This document shows, piece by piece, positions 1 through 9,201 of a stretch of 64,000 nucleotides of DNA. The notes beneath the pieces are model-generated. The model did no database searches, was not told the origin of the DNA, and worked only from the letters and a program-made list of their open reading frames with translations. Numbering within the stretch: the first letter of the stretch is position 1; the number at the start of each line of letters is the position of its first letter. Source of the stretch: Rhizobium sp. BK316. Lineage in GTDB: Bacteria > Pseudomonadota > Alphaproteobacteria > Rhizobiales > Rhizobiaceae. The stretch is from positions 62,001-126,000 of the forward strand of contig NZ_JACHZR010000003.1 of NCBI RefSeq assembly GCF_014193695.1. The letters are read 5' to 3'. Made by a program: the position numbers and the translations under genes.

Positions 1-1
1 G

Positions 2-109
2 GTCGAACCGCACAAGCAGGCGGAAATCCGTGTGCGCGTGTCGCCCACGCCCTATTCCCGTGAAGCTCGCGAGAATTACGCCGACAGCTGGCGTAGCAAG
101 AAGAGCTGA
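2..109 (+). CDS. C-terminal fragment of an unrecognised protein (cut by window edge)
   Basis: The frame is open from the window edge (first full codon at base 2) and closes with TGA at 107-109, leaving the last 35 residues. The tail is polar and basic, ending SWRSKKS, with no membrane segment. I cannot name the family from this stretch. A good terminator follows at 140-166, so this is probably the last gene of its transcript and separate from the murA-like gene behind it. Confidence 0.5.
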   Translation, partial: VEPHKQAEIRVRVSPTPYSREARENYADSWRSKKS

Positions 110-139
110 GGTTCGACACCACCATCCACGGTGTTCACG

Positions 140-166
140 ACGGCGCTCGGGAGGGCGCCGTTTTTT
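140..166 (+). terminator. Rho-independent terminator
   Basis: ACGGCGC and GCGCCGT arms enclose an 8-base loop and are followed directly by six T residues. It lies about 30 bases after the stop of the partial gene and before the murA-like gene, so it isolates the two units. Confidence 0.85.
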
Positions 167-303
167 ATGGTTTCCTCCGGTCGCCCTGCCTCTAGCCGTC
201 CACGCGTGGCGGCGCTAAAAACAGCCACACTTCCCAATGGGCGATCACTCCGATGTCACAATGACAAAGCAGATATGCCCTCTGAAAATCGAATCGAACA
301 AGG

Positions 304-1626
304 ATGACAGCAGTGGCACAGGCCCAGCCGCATGAGCGAATTCAGTATGTCGTCGAGGGTGGGCACCGTCTTGCCGGCGAGATCCAACCGAGCGGCAACA
401 AGAACGCCGCCCTGCCGATCATTGCTGCCTCCTTGCTGACCGACAAGCTGGTACATCTGACCAATGTGCCGCGTATCCGTGATGTCGAAGCACTTGTCGA
501 ACTGATCCAGTCCGTCGGCGCCAAGGCACGCTGGCTCGGTCGCAACGAACTCGAAATCGAGGCGAGCGATCTCAAGCCGGCCGATCTCGATCCCGGCCTT
601 TGCGCCCGCATCCGCGCATCCATCCTGCTGGCCGGCCCGATGTTGGCGCGCTGCGGCGAAATCACGCTGCCGCCGCCGGGCGGCGACGTTATCGGCCGCC
701 GCCGCGTCGACACGCACTTTTTGGCGCTCGAACAGCTCGGGGCCGAGATCAACGTCAATGGCTCCTACAATTTCCGCGCCGAGCGGTTACGGGGCGCTGA
801 CGTGTTCCTCGACGAACCCTCCGTCACGGCGACGGAAAATGCGCTCTGTGCGGCTGTTGCGGCCGAAGGCAAGACGATCCTGCGCAATTGCGCATCCGAG
901 CCGCATGTCCAGGATCTCGCGCATTTCCTCATCGCCATGGGTGCGAAGATCGATGGCATTGGCACCAATACGATGACCATTTATGGCGGCCAACCGCTTG
1001 GTGGCGCGGTGCATCGGATCGGTCCCGACCATAACGAGATCGGCTCGCTGATCGGCCTTGCTGCCGTCACGGGTTCCGAGATCATCATCCGTCGGGCGGG
1101 CGTCGAGCATCTGCGCTCGACGCTGATGACCTTCGAGCGTCTTGGCATTCGCTGCCGCATCGAGGGCGACGATCTCGTGGTGCCGGCGGGGCAGGAGATG
1201 AAAATCCAGCCGGATTTCGGCGGCCATATTCCGAAGATCGAAGACCAGCCTTGGCCGGCTTTCCCGGCCGATACGATGTCGATTGCCATCGTCACTGCCT
1301 CACAATGCGAAGGCGTGGTGCTGATGTTCGAGAAGATGTTCGAAAGCAGGATGTTCTTCGTCGACAAGCTGATCGCCATGGGCGCGCGCATCGTGCTCTG
1401 CGATCCGCATCGCGCGATCGTCGCCGGTCCTTCTAAGCTGCGGGCCGCGCAGGTGGAAAGCCCTGATATCCGCGCCGGCATGGCGATGCTGATCGCCGCC
1501 ATGTGCGCCGAGGGCACCAGCGTCATCAACAATGCCCAGCAGATCGAACGCGGCTATGAGCGGATCGAGGAACGCCTGAACGCGCTCGGTGCGCGGATCA
1601 CCCGCGTGCCGCCGCGTGAAGCTTAA
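304..1626 (+). CDS. murA: MurA-family UDP-GlcNAc enolpyruvyl transferase with Asp in place of the catalytic Cys
   Basis: MurA transfers enolpyruvate from PEP to UDP-N-acetylglucosamine, the first committed cytoplasmic step of peptidoglycan synthesis. The product has about 440 residues, the usual length. The N-terminal SGNKNAALP matches the Lys22/Asn23 substrate motif of E. coli MurA; FPADTMS carries the Asp305 equivalent and DIRAGMAML the Arg397 equivalent. The active-site loop reads [13 protein letters not shown], so the position of Cys115 is Asp128 (codon 685-687) while Arg120 is kept. An Asp here is known in naturally fosfomycin-resistant MurA of Mycobacterium and Chlamydia. ATG at 304 sits almost on top of the AAGGA at 300-304; GTG at 313, eight bases after it, may be the true start. 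It may be a second, divergent MurA paralogue, because other residues of the loop also differ (Pro121 is Arg). Confidence 0.88.
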   Translation: MTAVAQAQPHERIQYVVEGGHRLAGEIQPSGNKNAALPIIAASLLTDKLVHLTNVPRIRDVEALVELIQSVGAKARWLGRNELEIEASDLKPADLDPGLCARIRASILLAGPMLARCGEITLPPPGGDVIGRRRVDTHFLALEQLGAEINVNGSYNFRAERLRGADVFLDEPSVTATENALCAAVAAEGKTILRNCASEPHVQDLAHFLIAMGAKIDGIGTNTMTIYGGQPLGGAVHRIGPDHNEIGSLIGLAAVTGSEIIIRRAGVEHLRSTLMTFERLGIRCRIEGDDLVVPAGQEMKIQPDFGGHIPKIEDQPWPAFPADTMSIAIVTASQCEGVVLMFEKMFESRMFFVDKLIAMGARIVLCDPHRAIVAGPSKLRAAQVESPDIRAGMAMLIAAMCAEGTSVINNAQQIERGYERIEERLNALGARITRVPPREA

Positions 1627-1629
1627 TCC

Positions 1630-2328
1630 TCAAACGCCCAGGTGAGCGTCCAGGGTTTCGGGTGAGGCGAGAAGCGCTTCGGAGGTGTTGCGGTAGGTGA
1701 CCGCGCCTCGTTCGAGAACGATGACCTCGTCCGTCAGCGGCAGTACCTTGCGGGCCTTCTGCTCGACGATGATCGCCGACATGCCTTCGCCGGTGACGAT
1801 GCGGCGCAGGGCTGCCAGAAGCTCGTCGACGATGATCGGGGCGAGGCCTTCCAGCGGCTCGTCGAGCAGCAGAACCTTCGGATTGAGCATCAGCGCGCGG
1901 GCAATGGCGAGCATCTGCTGTTCGCCGCCGGAGAGTTGGTTACCAAGATTGCGGCGGCGTTCCCTAAGGCGCGGAAACATCTGATAGATGCGGCCGATAT
2001 TCCAGGCGCCGGAGCGGGCACTGGCCGTCAGGTTCTCCTCTACCGTCAGCGAACGAAAGATGTTGCGCTCCTGCGGCACCCAACCGATGCCAAGCGGGGC
2101 GCGCTTCTCTGCCCGCAGCCGGGTGATATCGCGCTGCTGCAAGTGGATGGAGCCGGCATGGTGGGTGGTGACACCAATGATCGTATTGAGCAGCGTGGTC
2201 TTGCCGGCGCCGTTGCGGCCGAGCAATGCCAGCGAGCGGCCTTCCTCCAGCGTAAAATCGACCTTGGCGAGGATATGGGCCTCGCCATAACCGGCGACGA
2301 GGCGTTCGATCCGCAGCAGTTCGGCCAT
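1630..2328 (-). CDS. livF: Branched-chain amino acid ABC transporter ATPase LivF
   Basis: This 232-residue cytoplasmic ATPase powers uptake of branched-chain or related amino acids. It shows Walker A GRNGAGKTT, signature LSGGEQQM and Walker B VLLLDEPLEG, the order and length typical of LivF. Its ATG overlaps the stop of livG by one base, which implies translational coupling. It is the last gene of the livKHMGF unit and ends four bases from the convergent murA-like gene, with no clear terminator between them. Substrate specificity cannot be read from the ATPase. Confidence 0.93.
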   Translation of the reverse strand: MAELLRIERLVAGYGEAHILAKVDFTLEEGRSLALLGRNGAGKTTLLNTIIGVTTHHAGSIHLQQRDITRLRAEKRAPLGIGWVPQERNIFRSLTVEENLTASARSGAWNIGRIYQMFPRLRERRRNLGNQLSGGEQQMLAIARALMLNPKVLLLDEPLEGLAPIIVDELLAALRRIVTGEGMSAIIVEQKARKVLPLTDEVIVLERGAVTYRNTSEALLASPETLDAHLGV

Positions 2329-3074
2329 CAGGCGTCCTCCCCGAGATAGATGGCTTTGACCTGCGGATCTCTGGAGATTTCGGCGACAGTCCCCTCGGCG
2401 AAGAGCGCGCCGGCGGCGAGCACCGAGATGCGGTCTGCGAAGGAAAAGACGAGGTCCATGTCGTGTTCGATCAGCACGACCGTGACGTTGGCCGGCAGGT
2501 CGCGGACGATGCCGAGAACCTCATGGCGTTCCTCTTCGGGAACGCCGGCGGCGGGCTCGTCGAGCAGCAGGACCTTCGGCTGCATGGCAATCGCCAGCGC
2601 GATTTCCAGCAGGCGCTGCTTGCCATAGGGCAGGAGCGTTGTCGGCGTGCCCATGGCATCGATCAGGCGGAAACGCTCCAGCAAGCTGGCGGCTTCATCA
2701 GCCACTTCGCGGTCTGCCGAGAGCGGCCGCCAGGCGAAACGGCCATGGCCTTTGCGTTCGCTGATTGCCAGCATGACGGAGTCGAGAGGCGTGAAATCGC
2801 CGAAGAGCTGGTTGATCTGGAAGGTGCGGGAAAGACCCTTGCCGACGCGTCGATAGGAGGACAGGCCGGTAATGTCCTCGCCAGCGAGCAGGATCTCGCC
2901 GCTGTTCGGTGTCAGCACGCCGGTCAGCAGGTTGATGATCGTGGTCTTGCCGGCGCCGTTCGGGCCGATCAGCGCATGGCGGGCGCCCTGGCGGATCTGC
3001 AGCGAGACGTCGTTGGTGGCAATAAAGCCACCGAAGCGCTTGACGAGATGGCGGGTTTCCAGCGCAAGCGTCAT
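2328..3074 (-). CDS. livG: Branched-chain amino acid ABC transporter ATPase LivG
   Basis: The 248-residue product is the second ATPase of the Liv importer. It has Walker A GPNGAGKTT and Walker B VLLLDEPAAG followed by the EEERHEV stretch common in LivG. The signature region reads LLPYGKQRLLEIALAIA, the degenerate LivG form rather than LSGGQ. It overlaps livM upstream by four bases and livF downstream by one, so all five genes are probably co-transcribed and coupled. Confidence 0.93.
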   Translation of the reverse strand: MTLALETRHLVKRFGGFIATNDVSLQIRQGARHALIGPNGAGKTTIINLLTGVLTPNSGEILLAGEDITGLSSYRRVGKGLSRTFQINQLFGDFTPLDSVMLAISERKGHGRFAWRPLSADREVADEAASLLERFRLIDAMGTPTTLLPYGKQRLLEIALAIAMQPKVLLLDEPAAGVPEEERHEVLGIVRDLPANVTVVLIEHDMDLVFSFADRISVLAAGALFAEGTVAEISRDPQVKAIYLGEDA

Positions 3075-4105
3075 TTGTTTTCCTCCGCGACGGTGTGCGG
3101 CACCTGCGTCTCGCGTTTACGTGCCGTGCCCGGCAGCAGGGTCTGCCAGCTTGTGAGACGCTCGCGGCCGACCAGAACGATGATGATGAGCACGAGGCCG
3201 ATCCAGAACATCCAGTATTGCGGGGTGATGACCGAGAGCCAGTTGCGCAGGATGGAGAAGAGGACCGCGCCGAAGACGCCGCCATAGAGATAACCGACGC
3301 CGCCGATGACCAGCACCAGCAGTACCTCGGCCGATCGGTGGAAGGCGAGCACGTCGGGCGAGACGAAGCTCGTCGTCTGCGTCAGCAGGGCTCCTGCGAT
3401 GCCGGCGTAGGCAGCCGAGATCGTGTAGATCGCAACGATGCGGCGGGTGGGCGAGATGCCGAGCATGGAGGCACGACGCTCGTTGCGCTTGATCGCCTTC
3501 AGTGACAGACCGAAAGGCGAATTGACGATGCGGCGGGCGATGTAAGTCAGAACGACAAGCACGATCAGACAGTAGATATAGCCGGTGCGGCCCCAGAGAT
3601 CGAATTCGAAATAGCCGAGGATCGGATTCAGCATCACACCGCTCAGACCGTCGGCGCCGCCGGTGAGCCAGGCTGCCTGATTGACGACTTCGGCAAGCAG
3701 CATGGCGACGCCGAAGGTGGTCATCAGGCGCGTCAGGTCGGAGCCTCGCAACACGAGGAAACTCGTCAGGAAGCCGAAGAGGCCGCTGACGACAGCAGCT
3801 GCCAGCAGGCCGACGATTGGTTCGCCGGAGACATGCACAGCGAAGAGACCGGCCGCATAGGCGCCGAGGCCGAAGAAGGCGGTATGGCCGAGCGAGACTA
3901 TGCCGGCATAACCGAGGATCAGATCCAGCGAAATGGCAAAGAGTGCCAGGATGGCGATCTCCGTCAGGATCAGCATTTGTGACGGCAGGACGAAGATCGC
4001 GGCGATAGCGACCAGCCAGAGAGCAAATTCCCAGATCTGCCAGCGGCCGGCGCGCTTCAAGAGCTTTATGGCCTCCATAGAGGCGTTGTTGTATTCGCCG
4101 CTCAT
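3071..4105 (-). CDS. livM: Branched-chain amino acid ABC transporter permease LivM
   Basis: This 344-residue inner-membrane permease has many hydrophobic segments and the LivM/LivH motif GYAGIVSLGHTAFFGLGAY near residue 65, followed by an EAA-like cytoplasmic loop (SLKAIKRNERRASMLG). It pairs with LivH to form the channel. It has a short hydrophilic N-terminal extension and a basic C-terminal tail. Start and stop overlap livH and livG by four bases each. Confidence 0.92.
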   Translation of the reverse strand: MSGEYNNASMEAIKLLKRAGRWQIWEFALWLVAIAAIFVLPSQMLILTEIAILALFAISLDLILGYAGIVSLGHTAFFGLGAYAAGLFAVHVSGEPIVGLLAAAVVSGLFGFLTSFLVLRGSDLTRLMTTFGVAMLLAEVVNQAAWLTGGADGLSGVMLNPILGYFEFDLWGRTGYIYCLIVLVVLTYIARRIVNSPFGLSLKAIKRNERRASMLGISPTRRIVAIYTISAAYAGIAGALLTQTTSFVSPDVLAFHRSAEVLLVLVIGGVGYLYGGVFGAVLFSILRNWLSVITPQYWMFWIGLVLIIIVLVGRERLTSWQTLLPGTARKRETQVPHTVAEENK

Positions 4106-4962
4106 CGGCCGCCCTCCCGGGAAAAGAGGCCATGGGGCCGGAGGATCAGCACAAGGATCATGACGGCATAGATGATGAAGGCGCCGAGCTGCGGCACGTA
4201 ATATTTGCCGGCGACATCGGCGATACCGAGCAGAAGTGCTGCGATGAAGGGGCCGGTGATGGATGAGGTACCACCGACGGTGACGACGATCATGAAATAA
4301 ATGAGGTATTTCAGCGGAAAGTTCGGGTCGAGGCCGAGCAGTTCGGTGCCGAGCGCGCCGCCGAGACCTGCAAGGCCGGAGCCGAGCGCAAAGGTCAGCG
4401 CGAAGATGACGGAGACATTGATGCCCATGCCGCGCGCGACACGTCCATCATCCACGGCGGCGCGAAGCTGGCTGCCGAAGCGCGTGCGGGTGAGCGCCAG
4501 TTGCAGCGCGATCGTCAGCACCGCGCAGATGACGATGATGAAGAGCCGGTAGCGGCCAATATCGACACCCATGAAGCCGAAGCGGCCGCTGAGTTCGGGC
4601 GGCAGATTGATCAACTGCTGCTGGCCGCCCATGAAATAGTCAATCGCGGCAATCGACATGAAGACAAGGCCGATCGAAAACAGCACCTGATCGAGATGCG
4701 ACGCCGAATAGAGGCGACGGTAGAGCAGACGTTCGAGCACCACGCCGACAAGCGCCGTAAGGATGAAGGCGGCCGGCAGGCACCAGTAGAAGGAAATGCC
4801 GTAGCGGTTCATCATGATGACGGTGATATAGCCGCCGGCCATGGCGAAGGCGCCGTGCGCCAGATTGACGAAATTCATCAGGCCCAGCGTGACCGACAAT
4901 CCGCAGGCGAGAACAAAGAGAAGCATGCCGTAGGCGATGCCGTCGAACAGGATTGTCAGCAT
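4102..4962 (-). CDS. livH: Branched-chain amino acid ABC transporter permease LivH
   Basis: The 286-residue protein has about eight hydrophobic segments and the LivH signature GLMNFVNLAHGAFAMAGGY near the N terminus. It forms the membrane channel with LivM. Its ATG is separated from the livK stop by 54 bases that hold a perfect 12-bp hairpin, which would allow less permease than binding protein from one mRNA. Confidence 0.92.
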   Translation of the reverse strand: MLTILFDGIAYGMLLFVLACGLSVTLGLMNFVNLAHGAFAMAGGYITVIMMNRYGISFYWCLPAAFILTALVGVVLERLLYRRLYSASHLDQVLFSIGLVFMSIAAIDYFMGGQQQLINLPPELSGRFGFMGVDIGRYRLFIIVICAVLTIALQLALTRTRFGSQLRAAVDDGRVARGMGINVSVIFALTFALGSGLAGLGGALGTELLGLDPNFPLKYLIYFMIVVTVGGTSSITGPFIAALLLGIADVAGKYYVPQLGAFIIYAVMILVLILRPHGLFSREGGR

Positions 4963-4978
4963 GAGACCTCACTGCATC

Positions 4979-5006
4979 CAGGCGGCGGAATTGCTTCCGC
5001 CGCCTG
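4979..5006 (-). promoter_or_regulatory. Intercistronic hairpin between livK and livH
   Basis: A perfect 12-bp inverted repeat (CAGGCGGCGGAA and its complement) with a TTGC loop starts eleven bases after the livK stop. No T-run follows in the minus direction, so it looks like an mRNA-stabilising or partial-attenuation element rather than a full terminator. Confidence 0.75.
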
Positions 5007-5016
5007 TTTCACAGGC

Positions 5017-6192
5017 TTACTTGGCAGCCGTATTCGGATCGTGGATCTTTGGATAAGTGGCGAACTCGACATTGTAGAGCTCGCCATTCTTTTCTTTGAC
5101 CTCGCGCATGTAGATGTCCTGTACGATGTCGCGGGTTGCCGGATCGATGGTAACAGGGCCGCGTGGGCTGACGAATTCCATGCCCTTCATGGCGTCGACG
5201 AGCTTGGTTCCGTCCGTATCGCCGCCTGTCTTTTCGAGCGCGGCATAGGCGACATGCATGGCGTCATAACCGCCGACCGACATGAAGTTCGGGCGCATGT
5301 TCTTGTTGGTCTTGCGAATTTCGGCGACGAAGGCCTTGTTTTCCGGGCTGTCGTGATCGGTCGAATAGAAGTGTCCGGTAATCACGCCCTTGGCAGCCGG
5401 CCCCATGCCGTTCAAGAGGTCGTCATCGGTCACGTCGCCGGTGGCGATCAGCTTGATGCCAGCATCTGCGAGGCCGCGATCGACGAACTGCTTCATGAAG
5501 ATTGCGCCGACGCCCGAAGGCACGAAGACGAAGAGGGCATCAGGCTTGGCATCGCGCACGCGCTGAAGGAAGGGTGCGAAATCCGGGTTCTGCAAGGGAA
5601 CACGGAGCGCTTCGACGACCGTGCCGCCTTCCTTCTTGAACTGGTCGGTAAAGCCCTTTTCGATGTCGATGCCTGGACCGTAATCGGTCACCAGCGTGAC
5701 GACCCGCTTCAGATTGTTCTGGACAGCCCAAGTGGCGACCGGAACGGCGGATTGCGGGCCGGCCATCGAGGTGCGCACGAAATAGGGCGACTGTTTCATG
5801 ATGGCTGAGGTCGTGGCCGAAGTGATGATGGCCGGGACCTTGGCTTGATTCAGAACCGGGGCGACACCCATGGCAAGCGGCGTCAGGCCGAAGCCGACGA
5901 GCATCTTGACGCCGTCATTGACGACGAGTTCCTGGGCGATGCGGCGGGTCTGATCGGCGGTACCGGTATCGTCACGCAGGACAAGTTCGATCTTCTTGCC
6001 TGCAACCGTGTCGCCATTGATTGCCATGTATGCGCGAGCGCCGGCCTCGACCTGGCGTCCGGTTGAGGCGAAAGGACCCGTCATCGGCAGGATCACGCCG
6101 ATCTTGACCGTTTCCTGTGCAAATGCAGGCGCGCCGGCAAGTGTGGCGAGCGCCGCGCCGGCTATCAATAGTCTTCTCGAAAACGAAATCAT
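5017..6192 (-). CDS. livK: Branched-chain amino acid ABC transporter substrate-binding protein
   Basis: This 391-residue periplasmic binding protein of the Leu/Ile/Val family has a signal peptide (FSRRLLIAGAALATLAG, cleavage near AFAQ) and a mature start ETVKIGVILPMTGPFASTG typical of the family. The start at 6192 is chosen because GGAGG lies seven bases upstream and the signal peptide follows directly; the frame stays open further upstream without a ribosome site. It is the first gene of livKHMGF. It could bind another amide or aromatic compound, since this family is broad. Confidence 0.9.
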   Translation of the reverse strand: MISFSRRLLIAGAALATLAGAPAFAQETVKIGVILPMTGPFASTGRQVEAGARAYMAINGDTVAGKKIELVLRDDTGTADQTRRIAQELVVNDGVKMLVGFGLTPLAMGVAPVLNQAKVPAIITSATTSAIMKQSPYFVRTSMAGPQSAVPVATWAVQNNLKRVVTLVTDYGPGIDIEKGFTDQFKKEGGTVVEALRVPLQNPDFAPFLQRVRDAKPDALFVFVPSGVGAIFMKQFVDRGLADAGIKLIATGDVTDDDLLNGMGPAAKGVITGHFYSTDHDSPENKAFVAEIRKTNKNMRPNFMSVGGYDAMHVAYAALEKTGGDTDGTKLVDAMKGMEFVSPRGPVTIDPATRDIVQDIYMREVKEKNGELYNVEFATYPKIHDPNTAAK

Positions 6193-6525
6193 GTATACTC
6201 CTCCCATTGTTGCGCACCATACCTCTCTCCGGGAGATATGCCCGCGACCCGAACGTTTTCCCTCTCTCCTCCAGAGGAAAAAGCTGATGTCGCGAAATTG
6301 CTCAGCAACATCAATGTATACATAAAACTTGACATGGCACAAGCTGCCGCCATCAGTCAGCCCCGCCAATTGGGCTTGGCAAAACGGCCATGAAAGCTTC
6401 GGCCGACGGTGTTTCGCCCCTCCTGATTTTGCGTTTTGCCAAAGCAAATTTTCGATCGTCGTAACTCTGTCATATAGCTATGGCGAGAACGTGCTTTATC
6501 GAGCGGATTGAATAGGGAGCGTGCC
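6193..6525. promoter_or_regulatory. Divergent livK/ppk2 intergenic region with ATGTATACAT palindrome
   Basis: This 333-base region has no convincing gene. It holds a perfect 10-bp palindrome ATGTATACAT at 6314-6323, about 120 bases before the livK start. The palindrome is the kind of site bound by GntR-family regulators and contains a TATACA that could serve as a minus-strand -10. On the plus strand CATATAG at 6473-6479 is a possible ppk2 -10, without a good -35. Both promoters are tentative. Confidence 0.4.
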
Positions 6526-7434
6526 ATGATCGAAAACACTCAGCTCGACCGTATCAAGAACGAAATCGCCGATAGCTTCGACGAGGAGCTGGAAATGCAG
6601 ATGGAGGAGGACCGGCTCGACGAGCTGGTTGCTGAAGGCATGTCCGGCCCGGCCGAGCAGACGCTCGACCGCAAGCTTTACTTCCGCGAGCTCTTCCGCC
6701 TGCAGCATGAGCTCGTTCGTCTTCAGGACTGGGTCCAGTACAAGAAGCTCAAGGTCGTCGTGCTTTTCGAAGGCCGCGACTCCGCCGGCAAGGGCGGCGC
6801 GATCAAGCGCGTGACCCAGCGCCTCAACCCGCGTGTCTGCCGCGTGGTCGCCCTTCCGGCGCCGACCGAGCGCGAACGGAACCAGTGGTATTTCCAGCGC
6901 TATGTTCCGCATTTGCCGACAGCGGGCGAAATGGTGCTCTTCGATCGCAGCTGGTACAACCGCGCCGGTGTCGAGCGTGTGATGGGCTTCTGCACGAAGG
7001 ATGAGTTGGAAGAGTTCTTCCGTTCGGTGCCGGAATTCGAGCGCATGCTGGTGCGTTCCGGCATCATCCTCATCAAGTACTGGTTCTCGATTACCGACGA
7101 GGAGCAGGAATTCCGCTTCAACATGCGCATCCACGATCCGCTGAAGCAGTGGAAGCTTTCGCCGATGGACCTGCAGAGCCGCGTCCATTGGGAAGAATAT
7201 ACCAAGGCCAAGGAAGAGATGCTGGACCGCACGCATATCGACGAAGCGCCGTGGTGGATCGTCCAGGCGGTGGACAAGAAGCGGGCGCGCCTGAACTGCA
7301 TCGCGCATATGCTGAGCCAGATTCCCTATGAAGAGGTCCCGAAGGAAGAGATCGTGCTTCCCGAGCGCGTGCGTCACGAAGACTACCAGCGTATCCCGGT
7401 TCCGCCGGAACTCTACGTCCCTGAAGCCTACTGA
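6526..7434 (+). CDS. ppk2: Polyphosphate kinase 2 (PPK2 family)
   Basis: PPK2 moves phosphate between polyphosphate and nucleotides, usually favouring (d)NDP phosphorylation, in the cytoplasm. The 302-residue protein has Walker A GRDSAGKGG at about residues 83-91, Walker B/lid FDRSWYNR at 139-146 and an acidic N-terminal extension of about 50 residues. The length fits a single-domain class I enzyme. ATG 6526 is preferred over the upstream in-frame TTG at 6508 because AGGGAG lies six bases before it. It stands alone, with a hairpin after its stop. Confidence 0.93.
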   Translation: MIENTQLDRIKNEIADSFDEELEMQMEEDRLDELVAEGMSGPAEQTLDRKLYFRELFRLQHELVRLQDWVQYKKLKVVVLFEGRDSAGKGGAIKRVTQRLNPRVCRVVALPAPTERERNQWYFQRYVPHLPTAGEMVLFDRSWYNRAGVERVMGFCTKDELEEFFRSVPEFERMLVRSGIILIKYWFSITDEEQEFRFNMRIHDPLKQWKLSPMDLQSRVHWEEYTKAKEEMLDRTHIDEAPWWIVQAVDKKRARLNCIAHMLSQIPYEEVPKEEIVLPERVRHEDYQRIPVPPELYVPEAY

Positions 7435-7443
7435 TTTGTACGA

Positions 7444-7470
7444 GCCGCTGCCGGTTCTGCCGGCAGCGGC
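7444..7470. terminator. Bidirectional hairpin terminator
   Basis: Perfect 11-bp arms GCCGCTGCCGG and CCGGCAGCGGC enclose TTCTG. It sits between convergent ppk2 and the minus-strand permease gene ending at 7474. The T-tract is short (TTCTC), so termination strength is uncertain. Confidence 0.7.
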
Positions 7471-7473
7471 TTC

Positions 7474-8316
7474 TCAATGCGCCGACTGCTGCTTGGCTCG
7501 GGCGACGATCTGCGTCGGATTGACGAATTGCAGCGCGATGATGAGCCAGAAGAGCGTCGTTACCATATAGATCACCGCCATCGCATCGATCGACTGGCTG
7601 GCGCGTACGCCGGATGCGAAGACCGCGTAATAGAGCGAGACGACGAGCGTCTGCGTTTGCGGTCCGGCGATGAGGAAGGTCAGCTCGAACATCGCCAGCG
7701 TGCGTACCAGAACGAGTAGAAGTGCTGCCAGCATGCCGGGCAGCAGGAGCGGCAGCAGAATACGGATGAAGAGGCTGGTGGTGCCGGCGCCGAAGACACG
7801 GGCGGCTGCCTCGATGCGCGGATCGATCTGCTCGATGAAAGGGATCATGACGAGCACGACGAAGGGGAAAGACGGCACGAGATTGATCAGTACTACGCCC
7901 CAGAACGTGCCGCCGAGACCCAGCTGGTAAAGCACTGTGGCCAGCGGAATACCATAGGTCAGCGGTGGGATCAGCAGCGGCAGCAGGAAGAGCAGGATGA
8001 TGGCGCGCTTGCCCGGAAAGTCGCGCCGCGCCAGCGCATAGGCGGTCATCACGCCGAGAATGCCGGAGATGAGGACGACGACGAAGGCCATCTCGAAGGT
8101 GACGATGACGACGCTGGAAAGCTGGAACTCATTCCAGGCGCTGAAGTACCAGCGATCCGTCCAGCCGCGTGGCAGCCATGTGCCGAGCCAGCGTGTGGCG
8201 AAGGAATTGACGATCACGGCTGCGATGACTGCAAGCAGATTGAGGACGAAGAGGGTGGCGAGCGCCCAGACGGCGATGCGCCAGATCTTCGAGGTAAGGC
8301 CCTGGTCACGGATCAT
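7474..8316 (-). CDS. ABC transporter permease (PotC-like, polyamine/sugar-acid type)
   Basis: This 280-residue inner-membrane permease has about six hydrophobic segments and the EAA loop EAAARVFGAGTTSLFIRILLP typical of the PotB/PotC class. It is the last gene of a four-gene importer (binding protein, ATPase, two permeases). The binding-protein class would suggest polyamines, iron or thiamine, but the divergent GntR-uxuA pair suggests a hexuronate-related substrate. Confidence 0.85.
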   Translation of the reverse strand: MIRDQGLTSKIWRIAVWALATLFVLNLLAVIAAVIVNSFATRWLGTWLPRGWTDRWYFSAWNEFQLSSVVIVTFEMAFVVVLISGILGVMTAYALARRDFPGKRAIILLFLLPLLIPPLTYGIPLATVLYQLGLGGTFWGVVLINLVPSFPFVVLVMIPFIEQIDPRIEAAARVFGAGTTSLFIRILLPLLLPGMLAALLLVLVRTLAMFELTFLIAGPQTQTLVVSLYYAVFASGVRASQSIDAMAVIYMVTTLFWLIIALQFVNPTQIVARAKQQSAH

Positions 8317-8319
8317 GGC

Positions 8320-9201
8320 TCAGCCTTTCGTGCCGCCGGCAGGGCCGCGGTAGAAGAACGAACGTGCGCCGAGAATGGCGACGACAACGATGAGCTCGAC
8401 GCCGCCCATGATCAGGGCGATCGCCGTGCCGTAGGAATGGTCATACTGCTCGAAAGCGGCCTGATAGGCGGCAATCGAGATGACCCGCGTCGGCCCTGCC
8501 GGAGCGCCAAGCAGGACGGCTGACGGGAAAACGGCGAAGGCCTGCACGAAAGAGAGGCAGAAGGTCACGGCAAGGCCGGGCACCAGAAGCGGCAGGAAAA
8601 CGCGCATGAAGCGCTGCCGTGCATTGGCACCGAGCGTGGCGGCAGCCTGCTCGATCGCTGGATCGATGCCGGTGATGTAGGACAGCGTCAGCAGGAACGC
8701 GAAGGGAAAACCGGTAATCAGCAGCGAGGCAAAGACGCCCCAGTAGTTGTTGGTGAGCTTGACCGGCGAATCCAGGATGCCGAACAGGATCAACGTCTCG
8801 TTGAACCAGCCTCGCGGGCCGAGAAAGGTCAGCAGGCCATCTGCGACGAAGACGGTGCCGAGCGTGATCGGCAGCACCAGGATCGTCGTCAGAAGACGCT
8901 GGCGGCGCATCAGTCGGACGCGAAAGGCAATCGGTACTGCGAAGGCCAGGTTGACGATGGTGACAGGCAAGGCGAGCCACATGGTATTGGCGATCGTGCC
9001 GTACTGGAACTGGTCGGAGAAGAACTTCGCGTAGTTCTCGTACCAGATCCCGCCATCCTTCGGCATCAGCGAATCCGCGACGCCATAGACGAAAGGATAG
9101 ATGAAGAGGGCGATCATGAATATGAGGCCTGGCAGCACAAGAAGCGTCGTGCCGTCGAGGCCTTGTGCGGCAAGCCTTGTTTTCAGCGACGGGCCGCTCA
9201 T
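8320..9201 (-). CDS. ABC transporter permease (PotB-like)
   Basis: The 293-residue partner permease has a first membrane segment near residues 20-45 and the EAA-type loop EQAAATLGANARQRFMRV before LPLLVPG. It overlaps the upstream ATPase gene by four bases and is three bases from the next permease, so the genes are coupled. Confidence 0.86.
   Translation of the reverse strand: MSGPSLKTRLAAQGLDGTTLLVLPGLIFMIALFIYPFVYGVADSLMPKDGGIWYENYAKFFSDQFQYGTIANTMWLALPVTIVNLAFAVPIAFRVRLMRRQRLLTTILVLPITLGTVFVADGLLTFLGPRGWFNETLILFGILDSPVKLTNNYWGVFASLLITGFPFAFLLTLSYITGIDPAIEQAAATLGANARQRFMRVFLPLLVPGLAVTFCLSFVQAFAVFPSAVLLGAPAGPTRVISIAAYQAAFEQYDHSYGTAIALIMGGVELIVVVAILGARSFFYRGPAGGTKG

Noticed and set aside
200..209. 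CCACGCGTGG palindrome upstream of the murA-like gene
   Set aside because: A 10-bp GC-rich palindrome without promoter context or a second copy is not enough to call an operator.
6193..6447. N-terminal extension of the LivK binding protein to 476 residues
   Set aside because: The signal peptide begins at the internal Met (6192), preceded by GGAGG; the extension has no ribosome site and would hide the signal peptide.
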